A DNA stretch of 7,610 nt, from positions 1-7,610 of the forward strand of contig JAKQLT010000028.1 in the NCBI GenBank assembly GCA_029567025.1, read 5' to 3'. Shown here piece after piece: positions 1 to 5,874 of the stretch; positions within the stretch are counted from its first letter, which is position 1, and each line of letters begins with the position of its first letter. The translations under genes were made by a program, and so were the position numbers. The notes under the pieces were generated by a model. That model was not told the DNA's origin. It did no database searches and saw only the letters and a program-made list of their open reading frames with translations. The stretch comes from Candidatus Omnitrophota bacterium (GTDB taxonomy: Bacteria; Omnitrophota; Gorgyraeia; Zapsychrales; Zapsychraceae).

Positions 1-1
1 T

Positions 2-448
2 GATTTGACTGTGGCCCCAGAAGACCTTCTGAAGTTTTATGCTGTTATAAAAGAAGATAAAGCAGAATTTATCAATGGGTGTCGTTTAGTTTATCCTATG
101 GAAGATGATGCGATGCGTTTTTTAAATCATGTCGCTAATAAATTTTTTGGCCTTTTTTTCTCGTGGCTTTTAGGCCAACGATATAAAGATACTCTTTGCG
201 GAACAAAAGTGATTATGAATCATTCTTATAAAGAATTAGTATCTAATCGTTCTTATTTCGGGGATTTTGATCCTTTTGGTGATTTTGATCTTATTTTTGG
301 TGCCAATAAAATTAATTTAAAAATGCTTGAGGTGCCGATTCATTATAAGAAACGTATTTATGGGGAAACGCAGATTCAACGTTTTCGGCATGGTTTGCTT
401 TTATTAAAGATGTGTTGGTTCGCTATGAAAAAAATAAAATTTATCTGA
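2..448 (+). CDS. Family 2 glycosyltransferase, C-terminal part (partial at window start)
   Basis: The reading frame is open from the first bases, so the gene starts upstream and only about 148 codons are visible. The visible part begins DLTVAPEDLLKFY, which matches the segment just after the acidic nucleotide-sugar/metal motif in DPM1-like GT2 enzymes. It continues through FINGCRLVYPMED, DTLCGTKV and FGDFDPFGDFDLIFGA, and ends with YGETQIQRFRHG and a hydrophobic LLLLKMCWFAM stretch. These blocks are typical of GT2 enzymes that move a sugar from a nucleotide donor onto a polyprenyl phosphate or other membrane acceptor on the cytoplasmic face. From memory, close relatives are often fused to an N-terminal methyltransferase; whether this one is cannot be seen here. 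The stop is TGA at 446-448. A methyltransferase follows 45 nt later, suggesting one glycan locus. Donor and acceptor are not determinable. Confidence 0.9.
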   Translation, partial: DLTVAPEDLLKFYAVIKEDKAEFINGCRLVYPMEDDAMRFLNHVANKFFGLFFSWLLGQRYKDTLCGTKVIMNHSYKELVSNRSYFGDFDPFGDFDLIFGANKINLKMLEVPIHYKKRIYGETQIQRFRHGLLLLKMCWFAMKKIKFI

Positions 449-493
449 GGCAAGGAAGGGATTTATTTAAAAGAATATAGATATAAGAAAAGT

Positions 494-1234
494 ATGGAAA
501 AGAATCAAAAGAATAATAATGAAATAAAATTTAGCGCTACAATTGCTCAAAAAGACACGGAAACTATCTGGGGATGGGGGACGCCGGCAGGAAAGTTGCG
601 CGCTTTTCGAAGAGCCCAATTAATTATTGAGGGGGCAGGATTAAAAGCGGGTGATAATATTTTAGAAATAGGTTGCGGGACAGGAATGTTTACAGAAATA
701 TTTGCAAAAACAGGCGCGAAAATACTTGCCTTGGATATTTCTCCTGATCTTTTAGTAAAAGCTCGACAACGAGGATTGCCTCAGGATCAGGTTTTTTTTG
801 TCGAGAAACCTTTTGAAGCAATTGAAGAGACTGAAATGTTTGATGCTGTTATAGGTTCGTCTATATTACATCATTTGGATATTAAGAAAGCTTTAGAAAA
901 AATATTTTTTCTTTTAAGGCCAGGAGGTGTTTTTTCTTTTGCTGAACCAAATTTTTTGAACCCTCAAGTTTTTCTCGAGAGAAAATTAAGATTTCTTAAT
1001 ATGTTTTCTTATATTTCACCTGATGAGACAGCTTTTGTTAGGTGGGAAATGGATGCCTTGTTAAGAGAAAAAGGATTTGAAGAAATTGTTATTAAGAATT
1101 TTGATTGGCTCCATCCATCTATTCCTGAGAAAATGATTAAGTTAATAAAGGAAATAGAGCCGTTATTAGAAAGAACGCCTTTTATTCGTGATTTCTCAGG
1201 TTCGTTGTATATTTGCGCTAAGAAGCCTTGGTAA
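494..1234 (+). CDS. Class I SAM-dependent methyltransferase
   Basis: This 246-residue protein has a Rossmann-type methyltransferase core. Motif I is LEIGCGTG (residues 57-64), which binds S-adenosylmethionine. The acidic residue ending strand beta2 is Asp81 in ALDIS. FDAVIGSSILHHLD (116-129) corresponds to motif II, and LRPGGVFSF (141-149) to the post-motif III segment. It therefore probably methylates a small molecule, sugar or lipid carrier in the cytoplasm; the acceptor cannot be read from the sequence. The ATG at 494 has no good Shine-Dalgarno sequence. The frame is open back to 449, and the AAGGAAGGG at 452-460 lies too far upstream to serve this start, so the N-terminus is uncertain. 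The core begins around residue 20 (DTETIWGWGTPAGKLR), so this does not affect the call. The preceding GT2 gene suggests a role in glycan or lipid-linked sugar modification. Confidence 0.88.
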   Translation: MEKNQKNNNEIKFSATIAQKDTETIWGWGTPAGKLRAFRRAQLIIEGAGLKAGDNILEIGCGTGMFTEIFAKTGAKILALDISPDLLVKARQRGLPQDQVFFVEKPFEAIEETEMFDAVIGSSILHHLDIKKALEKIFFLLRPGGVFSFAEPNFLNPQVFLERKLRFLNMFSYISPDETAFVRWEMDALLREKGFEEIVIKNFDWLHPSIPEKMIKLIKEIEPLLERTPFIRDFSGSLYICAKKPW

Positions 1235-1298
1235 TATTTTCAGAATTAATTTTTTTCTTATATATATTTTATTTAGAGAATCATAAAAAGGATAGAAA

Positions 1299-1340
1299 AT
1301 GAATTTCCAATCCCGTTTTGAAAGTTTTATAACCCATTAA
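1299..1340 (+). other. Possible lost N-terminus or 13-codon mini-ORF ahead of the broken glycosyltransferase
   Basis: An ATG at 1299 follows a well-placed AAGGA (1288-1292, 6-nt spacing). It encodes MNFQSRFESFITH and then meets tandem TAA TAA stops at 1338-1343. It is in the same frame as the next ATG at 1362, with only six codons between the stops and that ATG. The 1362 ATG itself has no ribosome-binding site. Either this was the original start of the membrane glycosyltransferase, later cut off by stops, or it is a chance or leader mini-ORF. No homology supports either reading. Confidence 0.25.
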
Positions 1341-1361
1341 TAATTTTTTCTATTTCCGCCC

Positions 1362-1895
1362 ATGTTTATTTTTTTCCCAATTTTATCAATTATTATACTT
1401 ATATTGTTTTTTTATCTAAAATTTCCATTATTAGGATGGCGAGCATCTTATCTTTTGGCTGTTGGCATACTTTTTTCATTGGCTGTTGTTTTTCTAGAAG
1501 TTATGAGCTTTTTTGTAGCTATTACAATTATTAATGTCCGTTTGTTTTGGGTCATTATTAGTGTGGTTTGTGCCGGGATATTTTTTCTGGCTAAACGTAA
1601 ACTTTCATTTCGTAAGACGCCTATTGCTTGGGCAGGAATATTAGAACGGGGCTATTATTTTTTATCATCGGCATTCTTTTAATTAATCTTTTTATTGCTT
1701 TTATTGCTACTCCGAATAATTGGGATTCTATGACATATCATTTGCCGAGAATTATGCATTGGGCTGATTATCAGAGCGTATATTTTTATCCTACAGATAT
1801 CCTTCGACAGAATTTTAATCATCCCGGGTCCGAGTATTTTTTATTACATATATTTTATTTAACCGGGAATGATTATTGGTTTAATCGAAAAAATT
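1362..1895 (+). pseudogene. Broken GT39/PMT-like membrane glycosyltransferase (frameshifted and truncated by IS)
   Basis: Two overlapping frames together encode the N-terminal part of a polytopic membrane protein. Frame one runs 1362-1682, with hydrophobic segments near residues 1-20, 28-54 and 56-77. Frame two runs to 1903. It contains another membrane segment (IIGILLINLFIAFIA), then NWDSMTYHLPRIMHW and QSVYFYPTDILRQNFNHPGSE. That block resembles the first large extracytoplasmic loop of GT39/PMT-like enzymes, which transfer sugars from polyprenyl-phosphate donors; the Asp of WDSMTYH fits the catalytic acidic position there. The change from frame one to frame two is a -1 shift. Upstream of it frame two has a TAA at 1613, and frame one stops at 1680-1682. 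About 180 codons survive of a family usually around 450-600 residues. The frame-two stop TAG (1901-1903) lies inside the left hairpin of the adjoining IS, so the 3' part is missing. The exact gene/IS border is not resolved. Very probably non-functional. Confidence 0.8.
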
Positions 1896-1916
1896 CCCCG
1901 TAGCTCTGCTGCGGGG
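1896..1916 (+). repeat. Left-end hairpin of the IS200-like element
   Basis: The left arm CCCCGTAGC and right arm GCTGCGGGG form a 9-bp stem with one T-G wobble around a TCT loop. It matches the right-end hairpin in stem length and loop, and differs by a few compensating stem bases. It is the expected TnpA recognition structure. It also carries the stop codon (TAG, 1901-1903) that ends the disrupted glycosyltransferase frame, and lies 13 nt before the tnpA ATG. Confidence 0.85.
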
Positions 1917-1929
1917 TTACAATGCATGG

Positions 1930-2379
1930 ATGAGCGAACATATAGTAAAGAGTCATAATAAGACATTGCTGTTGTATCATTTGGTGTGTCCTACAAAATA
2001 TCGCAGGGAAATGTTCAGTTTAGAAGTGGAAAAAAACCTTAAAGAAGTTTGTGTAGCAATAGCAGAAAGATATGAGATTAATTTTGTTGAGATTGGCGTA
2101 GATGGAAATCACGTGCATTTTTTGGTGCAAAGCGTACCAGTGTTGTCGCCGGAAAGAATAGTCAAAATAACGAAGAGTATAACAGCAAAAGAGATATTTA
2201 AAAAGCATCAAGAAGTGAAGAAATATTTATGGGGCGGACATTTTTGGACGAGCGGATATTATATGAATACGGTCGGTGCGCATGGGAATGAGAAAGTGAT
2301 AAAAGAATATGTAGAGAATCAAGGTCGGAAGTATCGCCAAGTGTATCGAGGACAAGTAGAATTGTTTGACCAAATCTAA
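1930..2379 (+). CDS. tnpA: IS200/IS605 family transposase TnpA (HUH/Y1)
   Basis: The 149-residue protein has the normal length for a Y1 transposase, a single-strand DNA endonuclease that excises and inserts the element through a 5'-phosphotyrosine link. The metal-binding HUH motif is His61-Val-His63 in DGNHVHFLV. The nucleophile is Tyr127 in IKEYVENQG, on the C-terminal helix, and Gln131 follows four residues later as in related TnpA proteins. The N-terminal LLLYHLVCPTKYRRE and central LWGGHFWTSGYYMNTVG blocks are classic for the family. All catalytic residues are present and the frame is intact, so activity is plausible. ATG 1930 is the only suitable ATG in frame; those at 1922 and 1926 are in other frames. 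No clear Shine-Dalgarno sequence exists: the nearest purine run (GGGG, 1913-1916) is inside the left hairpin, so translation may be weak or structure-controlled, as is known for IS200. Confidence 0.94.
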   Translation: MSEHIVKSHNKTLLLYHLVCPTKYRREMFSLEVEKNLKEVCVAIAERYEINFVEIGVDGNHVHFLVQSVPVLSPERIVKITKSITAKEIFKKHQEVKKYLWGGHFWTSGYYMNTVGAHGNEKVIKEYVENQGRKYRQVYRGQVELFDQI

Positions 2380-2398
2380 GAATCAACCGTATAAGATA

Positions 2399-2419
2399 CC
2401 CCGATGCTCTGCATCGGGG
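2399..2419 (+). repeat. Right-end hairpin of the IS200-like element
   Basis: The left arm CCCCGATGC and right arm GCATCGGGG form a perfect 9-bp stem with a TCT loop. It lies 19 nt after the tnpA stop codon. It pairs in design with the hairpin at 1896-1916 and is the probable right-end TnpA binding site. No T-run follows it, so it does not look like an intrinsic terminator. Confidence 0.85.
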
Positions 2420-2448
2420 AGTATTCATTATAAAGGTAACCTCTTTCA

Positions 2449-2477
2449 TTGACACTCTAAAGCTTTTTCTATATAAT
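2449..2477 (+). promoter_or_regulatory. Consensus sigma70-type promoter of the lysS operon
   Basis: The -35 box TTGACA (2449-2454) and the -10 box TATAAT (2472-2477) are both exact consensus and are separated by the optimal 17 bp. The predicted transcript start is near 2484, giving a leader of about 46 nt before lysS. The leader is nearly all A/T, includes the 14-bp palindrome TAATATTAATATTA (2491-2504), and has no room for a T-box or other riboswitch. The promoter starts 29 nt after the right IS hairpin. There is no extended -10 TG. Strong constitutive expression is the inference. Confidence 0.85.
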
Positions 2478-2529
2478 CTATTCATTATTTTAATATTAAT
2501 ATTATATATTTTAACTAGAAGGTTTAAGT

Positions 2530-3975
2530 ATGGAACTTGATGAAATTAAACGAGTTAGGTTAGAAAAACTGCAAAAATTAAATGATCACAATATTTATGC
2601 GTATGGCGGGAAATTTGAATTTTCCGATAATATCGCTCATGCCCTTGAAACGTTTGAGGAAAATAAAAGCGTGGCGCTTGCCGGACGGCTTATTGCGGTT
2701 CGAAGCCATGGGAAAGTCATGTTCGCTGACCTGCAGGATCAAACCGGGAAAATCCAACTTTTTATCAAAATTGAAGCGATTAAAGTTAACGATCTTGAAA
2801 TCGTCAAAGTTCTTGATATCGGCGATATTTTAGGTGTTAAAGGCGAGCTTTTTATCACCAAAGTCGGCGAGAAAAGCGTGCGCGTGTCTGAAATTCGTTT
2901 TTTATCCAAATCGCTTCTGACCTTGCCGGAAAAATGGCATGGACTAAAGGATGTTGAAATCCGTTATCGTCAACGTTATGTGGATTTAATTGCAAATCCG
3001 GAAGTTCGAGATGTTTTTATCAAACGAAGCAAAATCGTCTCATTTATCCGTTCGTTTTTAGACAATCAAGGATTCTTGGAAGTGGAAACGCCCATGCTTC
3101 AGCAAATGGCCGGTGGCGCTCGAGGAAAACCATTTCAAAGTAAACACAATGCTTATGATATGGATGTATTTTTGCGTATTGCGCCGGAATTGTATTTAAA
3201 GCGTTTGCTCGTTGGTGGCTTGGAACGTGTTTATGAATTGAATCGTAATTTTCGTAATGAAGGAATTTCCACGCGCCATAATCCGGAATTTACTATGCTT
3301 GAGGTGTATCAATCATATGCGAATTTTGAAGATATGATGAAACTTATGGAAGATATGGTAAGCGCCGTTGTTAAAGAAATGACAGGTTCGTATAAGGTGA
3401 TGTTTCAGGGACAGGAAATTGATTTTACAACGCCGTGGGAACGCCGAAGTTTTGCAAAAATTATCAAAGAGAAATTTGATATTGATCCGACGGATGATGC
3501 AAATCTTATGCTGGAAAAAGTAAGAAAAATAAAAGGCGGAAAAATAAAAATTGATAAATTAACACGTTCCGCGGTTATGAAAATAGTCGAAGATATGCTT
3601 GATGAGGAAAAAATCACGAATCCTGTTTTCTTTACCGAATATTTTACGTTTCTTTGTCCGTTGGCGAAAACTATTCCGAATCAGCCCGCGTTATCCGAAC
3701 GATTTGAATGTTTTATCGGAGGGATGGAAGTGGGAAATGCCTATTCAGAACTTAATGATCCGATTGAACAGCGTAAGCGTTTAACCGAAGATCTCGACGA
3801 TGATGCAGAAACCGGAAATCGCTGTTTGGATGAAGATTTTATTCACGCGCTGGAATATGGCATGCCACCGGCCGGAGGGCTGGGAATTGGTATTGACAGA
3901 TTGGTCATGCTTTTGACAGATTCAGCATCGATTCGTGATGTTATTTTATTTCCGTTACTTAAACCACACTCATAA
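2530..3975 (+). CDS. lysS: Lysyl-tRNA synthetase, class II
   Basis: The 481-residue protein attaches lysine to tRNA-Lys in the cytoplasm using ATP. An N-terminal OB-fold anticodon-binding domain (about residues 48-125, with VALAGRLIAVRSHGK and FADLQDQTGKIQLF) precedes the catalytic domain. The LysS hallmark WHGLKDVEIRYRQRYVDLI is at 136-154. Class II motif 1 includes GFLEVETPML (181-190). Motif 2 is FRNEGISTRHNPEFTMLEVY (241-260), with the ATP-binding arginine. Motif 3 is GLGIGIDRLVMLL (450-462). GNAYSELNDP (402-411) lines the lysine site. The length is near the usual 490-505. The ATG at 2530 has a ribosome-binding site AGAAGG (2517-2522) 7 nt upstream. The stop TAA overlaps the next gene's ATG by one base (TAATG), implying translational coupling. 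It is first in the operon, directly behind the consensus promoter. Confidence 0.98.
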   Translation: MELDEIKRVRLEKLQKLNDHNIYAYGGKFEFSDNIAHALETFEENKSVALAGRLIAVRSHGKVMFADLQDQTGKIQLFIKIEAIKVNDLEIVKVLDIGDILGVKGELFITKVGEKSVRVSEIRFLSKSLLTLPEKWHGLKDVEIRYRQRYVDLIANPEVRDVFIKRSKIVSFIRSFLDNQGFLEVETPMLQQMAGGARGKPFQSKHNAYDMDVFLRIAPELYLKRLLVGGLERVYELNRNFRNEGISTRHNPEFTMLEVYQSYANFEDMMKLMEDMVSAVVKEMTGSYKVMFQGQEIDFTTPWERRSFAKIIKEKFDIDPTDDANLMLEKVRKIKGGKIKIDKLTRSAVMKIVEDMLDEEKITNPVFFTEYFTFLCPLAKTIPNQPALSERFECFIGGMEVGNAYSELNDPIEQRKRLTEDLDDDAETGNRCLDEDFIHALEYGMPPAGGLGIGIDRLVMLLTDSASIRDVILFPLLKPHS

Positions 3976-5168
3976 TGAATTACGAACATTGGATTAGTTA
4001 TCGTTATATGACCGCCAAGAAAGACGGATTTTTATCTTTCTTAAATTTTATTTCTATCGCCGGTGTTGCGATTGGCGTTATGTCTTTGATTGTTGTGACA
4101 GGTGTCATGACCGGTTTTGGTAATAATTTGCGCGAAAAAATTATTGGCACCATGCCGCATGTTTTAATTGATAAAGAAGTCGGCATTAAAGAGTATAAAC
4201 AGATTATTCCGGAGATTGAAAATATTAAAGGAGTGAGTGCGGCATCACCTTATATTCAAGGCAATATTTTTGTAGAACAAGACGGTCATTCTTTAGGCGT
4301 GATGATTCGCGGGATTGATCCTCAAAAAGAGTCCAAGATTACCAAGGTCAATCAATATTTAAAAGAAGGCCGCATGCAAGATTTGAAAAGTGAGACAATT
4401 GTTATTGGAAGTGAATTAGCGCGTTATTTCGGATATACATTAGGCGACACCATGACTTTGATTTCTCCTGGATCAGGGATTGCCGGCAAAGGATGGCGAT
4501 ACAAAGTCAAAATTGTGGGGATTTTTAATACGGGAATGGCTGATTATGATATGAATCTCGTTATTGTTTCTTTATCGCAAGCGCAAAAGATTTTTGATTT
4601 AGAAGAAAATATCGCAACGGGGATAGGGGTAAGACTTCAAAATATTTATGATGCTAAAGAAATAAAAAATAAAATTTACAGCTTTTTAGGATACAGCTAT
4701 TCTGTGCGCACGTGGATTGATATGAACCGCAATTTATTCGAAGCGTTATTTTTAGAAAAATGGGGATTGTTTATCGTTTTAACGCTTATGGTTTTGGTGG
4801 CATCATTTAATATTATCAGTACGCTTATTGTGACTGTGACAAGTAAGATTCATGATATCGGCATTTTAAAATCGCTGGGTGTTACAAATAAATCGATACG
4901 AAGGATTTTTACCAAACAAGGGATTTATATTGGCTGTGTCGGAGTTTTTTGGGGGCTTATTTTAGGATTGGCAGTAAGTTTCATTTTGCGTACTTATGTC
5001 AAGGTTCCTAAAGAAATTTATTCTATCGACCGGGTGCCGGTCGAACTTCAGCCTTTTGATATTTTGGCAACTGTGATGGCGGCCCTTTTAATTAGTTTTT
5101 TAGCTACGATTTATCCAGCGGCTAAAGCGGCCAATTTACAGCCGGTAGAAGCCTTACGTTACGAATAA
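3975..5168 (+). CDS. lolC: LolC/LolE-type lipoprotein-releasing ABC permease
   Basis: The 397-residue inner-membrane subunit extracts mature lipoproteins from the inner membrane and passes them to the periplasmic chaperone LolA. It has the MacB/FtsX fold. A first membrane helix (about 22-46) follows the conserved start YRYMTAKKDGFLSFLNFISI. A periplasmic domain spans about 50-260. Three more helices lie at about 262-288, 314-340 and 362-383. The cytoplasmic KIHDIGILKSLG (291-302) is the coupling region that contacts LolD, and the protein ends in the typical LQPVEALRYE. The ATG shares its A with the lysS stop codon, and the partner ATPase follows 13 nt later. No second permease gene is present here, so the complex may use one permease as a homodimer, or a partner may be encoded elsewhere. 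LolC and LolE cannot be told apart from this sequence alone. Confidence 0.93.
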   Translation: MNYEHWISYRYMTAKKDGFLSFLNFISIAGVAIGVMSLIVVTGVMTGFGNNLREKIIGTMPHVLIDKEVGIKEYKQIIPEIENIKGVSAASPYIQGNIFVEQDGHSLGVMIRGIDPQKESKITKVNQYLKEGRMQDLKSETIVIGSELARYFGYTLGDTMTLISPGSGIAGKGWRYKVKIVGIFNTGMADYDMNLVIVSLSQAQKIFDLEENIATGIGVRLQNIYDAKEIKNKIYSFLGYSYSVRTWIDMNRNLFEALFLEKWGLFIVLTLMVLVASFNIISTLIVTVTSKIHDIGILKSLGVTNKSIRRIFTKQGIYIGCVGVFWGLILGLAVSFILRTYVKVPKEIYSIDRVPVELQPFDILATVMAALLISFLATIYPAAKAANLQPVEALRYE

Positions 5169-5172
5169 AGGA
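5167..5172 (+). promoter_or_regulatory. Ribosome-binding site supporting the GTG start of lolD
   Basis: AAAGGA overlaps the lolC TAA stop and lies 9 nt before GTG 5182. There is no ATG at the start of this conserved frame, and the LolD N-terminus (MILEAKNIYKSY) begins at this GTG, so it decides the start. Confidence 0.7.
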
Positions 5173-5181
5173 TTTTTTCTT

Positions 5182-5853
5182 GTGATATTAGAGGCAAAAA
5201 ATATTTATAAAAGCTATCGTCAGGCGGGAAATATTTTAACTGTCTTAAAAGGCGTTAATATTAAAGTTGATCGAGGCGAGATTTTATGTGTTGTTGGCCC
5301 GTCGGGAGCTGGAAAATCAACATTATTGCATATTTTAGGTGGTTTAGATGATCCTGATCAAGGAGAAGTTTTTTTAAATAATGAAAATATTTATGCCGGT
5401 TCTGATGAAAAACGGGCAAAAATAAGGAATCAAAAAATAGGTTTTATTTTTCAGTTTTATCATTTATTGCCTGATTTTACAGCCATTGAAAATGTCATGT
5501 TGCCTGCGATCATTGATGGAGCTCAAAAAAATATTAAAGATATTGAAGTAAAAAGTTTAGAAGTTTTAACTGAAATAGGGTTAAAAGATCGAGTGAAACA
5601 TAAACCGAGCCAATTATCCGGCGGGGAACAACAGCGTGTCGCTATCGCGCGCGCGTTAATGAATAATCCGGATGTGGTTTTGTGCGATGAGCCGACAGGA
5701 AATTTAGATTCTCAGAATGGCGATGCGATTAAGGATATATTAGTCCGTTTAAATGAGAAAAATCGACAAACGCTTATTATCGTTTCACATGATGAAGGGT
5801 TTAAAAGAATAGCTCATCGCACGATTTATATGCGCGATGGAAAAATCGTTTAA
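5182..5853 (+). CDS. lolD: Lipoprotein-releasing system ATP-binding protein LolD
   Basis: The 223-residue ABC ATPase powers lipoprotein release on the cytoplasmic side of the Lol permease. All nucleotide-binding motifs are intact: Walker A GPSGAGKST (39-47), Q-loop Gln91 in FIFQFYHLLPDFTAIENV, signature LSGGEQQRVAIARAL (145-159), Walker B VVLCDEP (165-171), D-loop NLDS (174-177) and switch His203 in VSHD. FQFYHLLPDFTA is characteristic of the LolD/MacB/FtsE group. Length is normal for LolD and there is no fused membrane domain. It starts with GTG after AAAGGA and follows the LolC/E permease by 13 nt, which favours LolD over MacB or FtsE. No FtsX, MacA or periplasmic adaptor gene is nearby. 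Confidence 0.95.
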   Translation: MILEAKNIYKSYRQAGNILTVLKGVNIKVDRGEILCVVGPSGAGKSTLLHILGGLDDPDQGEVFLNNENIYAGSDEKRAKIRNQKIGFIFQFYHLLPDFTAIENVMLPAIIDGAQKNIKDIEVKSLEVLTEIGLKDRVKHKPSQLSGGEQQRVAIARALMNNPDVVLCDEPTGNLDSQNGDAIKDILVRLNEKNRQTLIIVSHDEGFKRIAHRTIYMRDGKIV

Positions 5854-5874
5854 TTCTTAACAAGCGAGGTTTTT

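Larger units (their letters stand above)
1875..2426 (+). mobile_element. IS200/IS605-type insertion sequence, tnpA only
   Basis: A single HUH/Y1 transposase gene (1930-2379) is bracketed by two subterminal hairpins of identical design at 1896-1916 and 2399-2419. This is the layout of the IS200 group, which moves as single-stranded DNA, makes no target duplication and has no terminal inverted repeats. There is no tnpB or omega-RNA region. The total of about 0.55 kb is compact for the group. The ends are approximate. By analogy with IS608, 4-nt guides just outside each hairpin foot pair with the cleavage sites. On the right, GATA (2395-2398) could pair with TATT (2422-2425), allowing one G-T wobble. 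On the left, AATT (1892-1895) could pair with GATT (1871-1874), but glycosyltransferase-like coding seems to continue to about 1888, so the left border lies somewhere in 1871-1895. Confidence 0.82.

Noticed and set aside
2020..2211. Minus-strand frame inside tnpA as a possible protein or antisense RNA
   Set aside because: No motif or promoter is visible. IS200 antisense RNA is known in enterobacteria, but nothing here supports one specifically.
1930..2379. RAYT domesticated REP transposase instead of an IS transposase
   Set aside because: The protein has IS200-type TnpA blocks and length and lies between two paired end hairpins as a self-contained element. No dispersed REP repeats are seen in the window.
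2399..2426. Right IS hairpin as an intrinsic terminator for the glycan genes
   Set aside because: The stem is GC-rich, but AGTATTCATT follows with no T-run, and the pairing with the left hairpin explains it better as an IS end.
2198..2485. 95-codon minus-strand frame across the 3' end of tnpA and the right IS end
   Set aside because: It is antisense to the intact transposase, spans the hairpin and the lysS promoter, and has no recognisable motif.
2478..2529. Riboswitch or T-box leader ahead of lysS
   Set aside because: The predicted leader is only about 46 nt, almost purely A/T, with no structured elements beyond a short AT palindrome.
2582..2833. Alternative + frame inside lysS
   Set aside because: It overlaps the conserved LysS OB-fold coding and shows no family features.
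3405..3617. Minus-strand Ser/Ile/Phe-rich frame opposite lysS
   Set aside because: Its composition is the mirror of the AT-rich lysS coding strand; no motif or start signal supports it.
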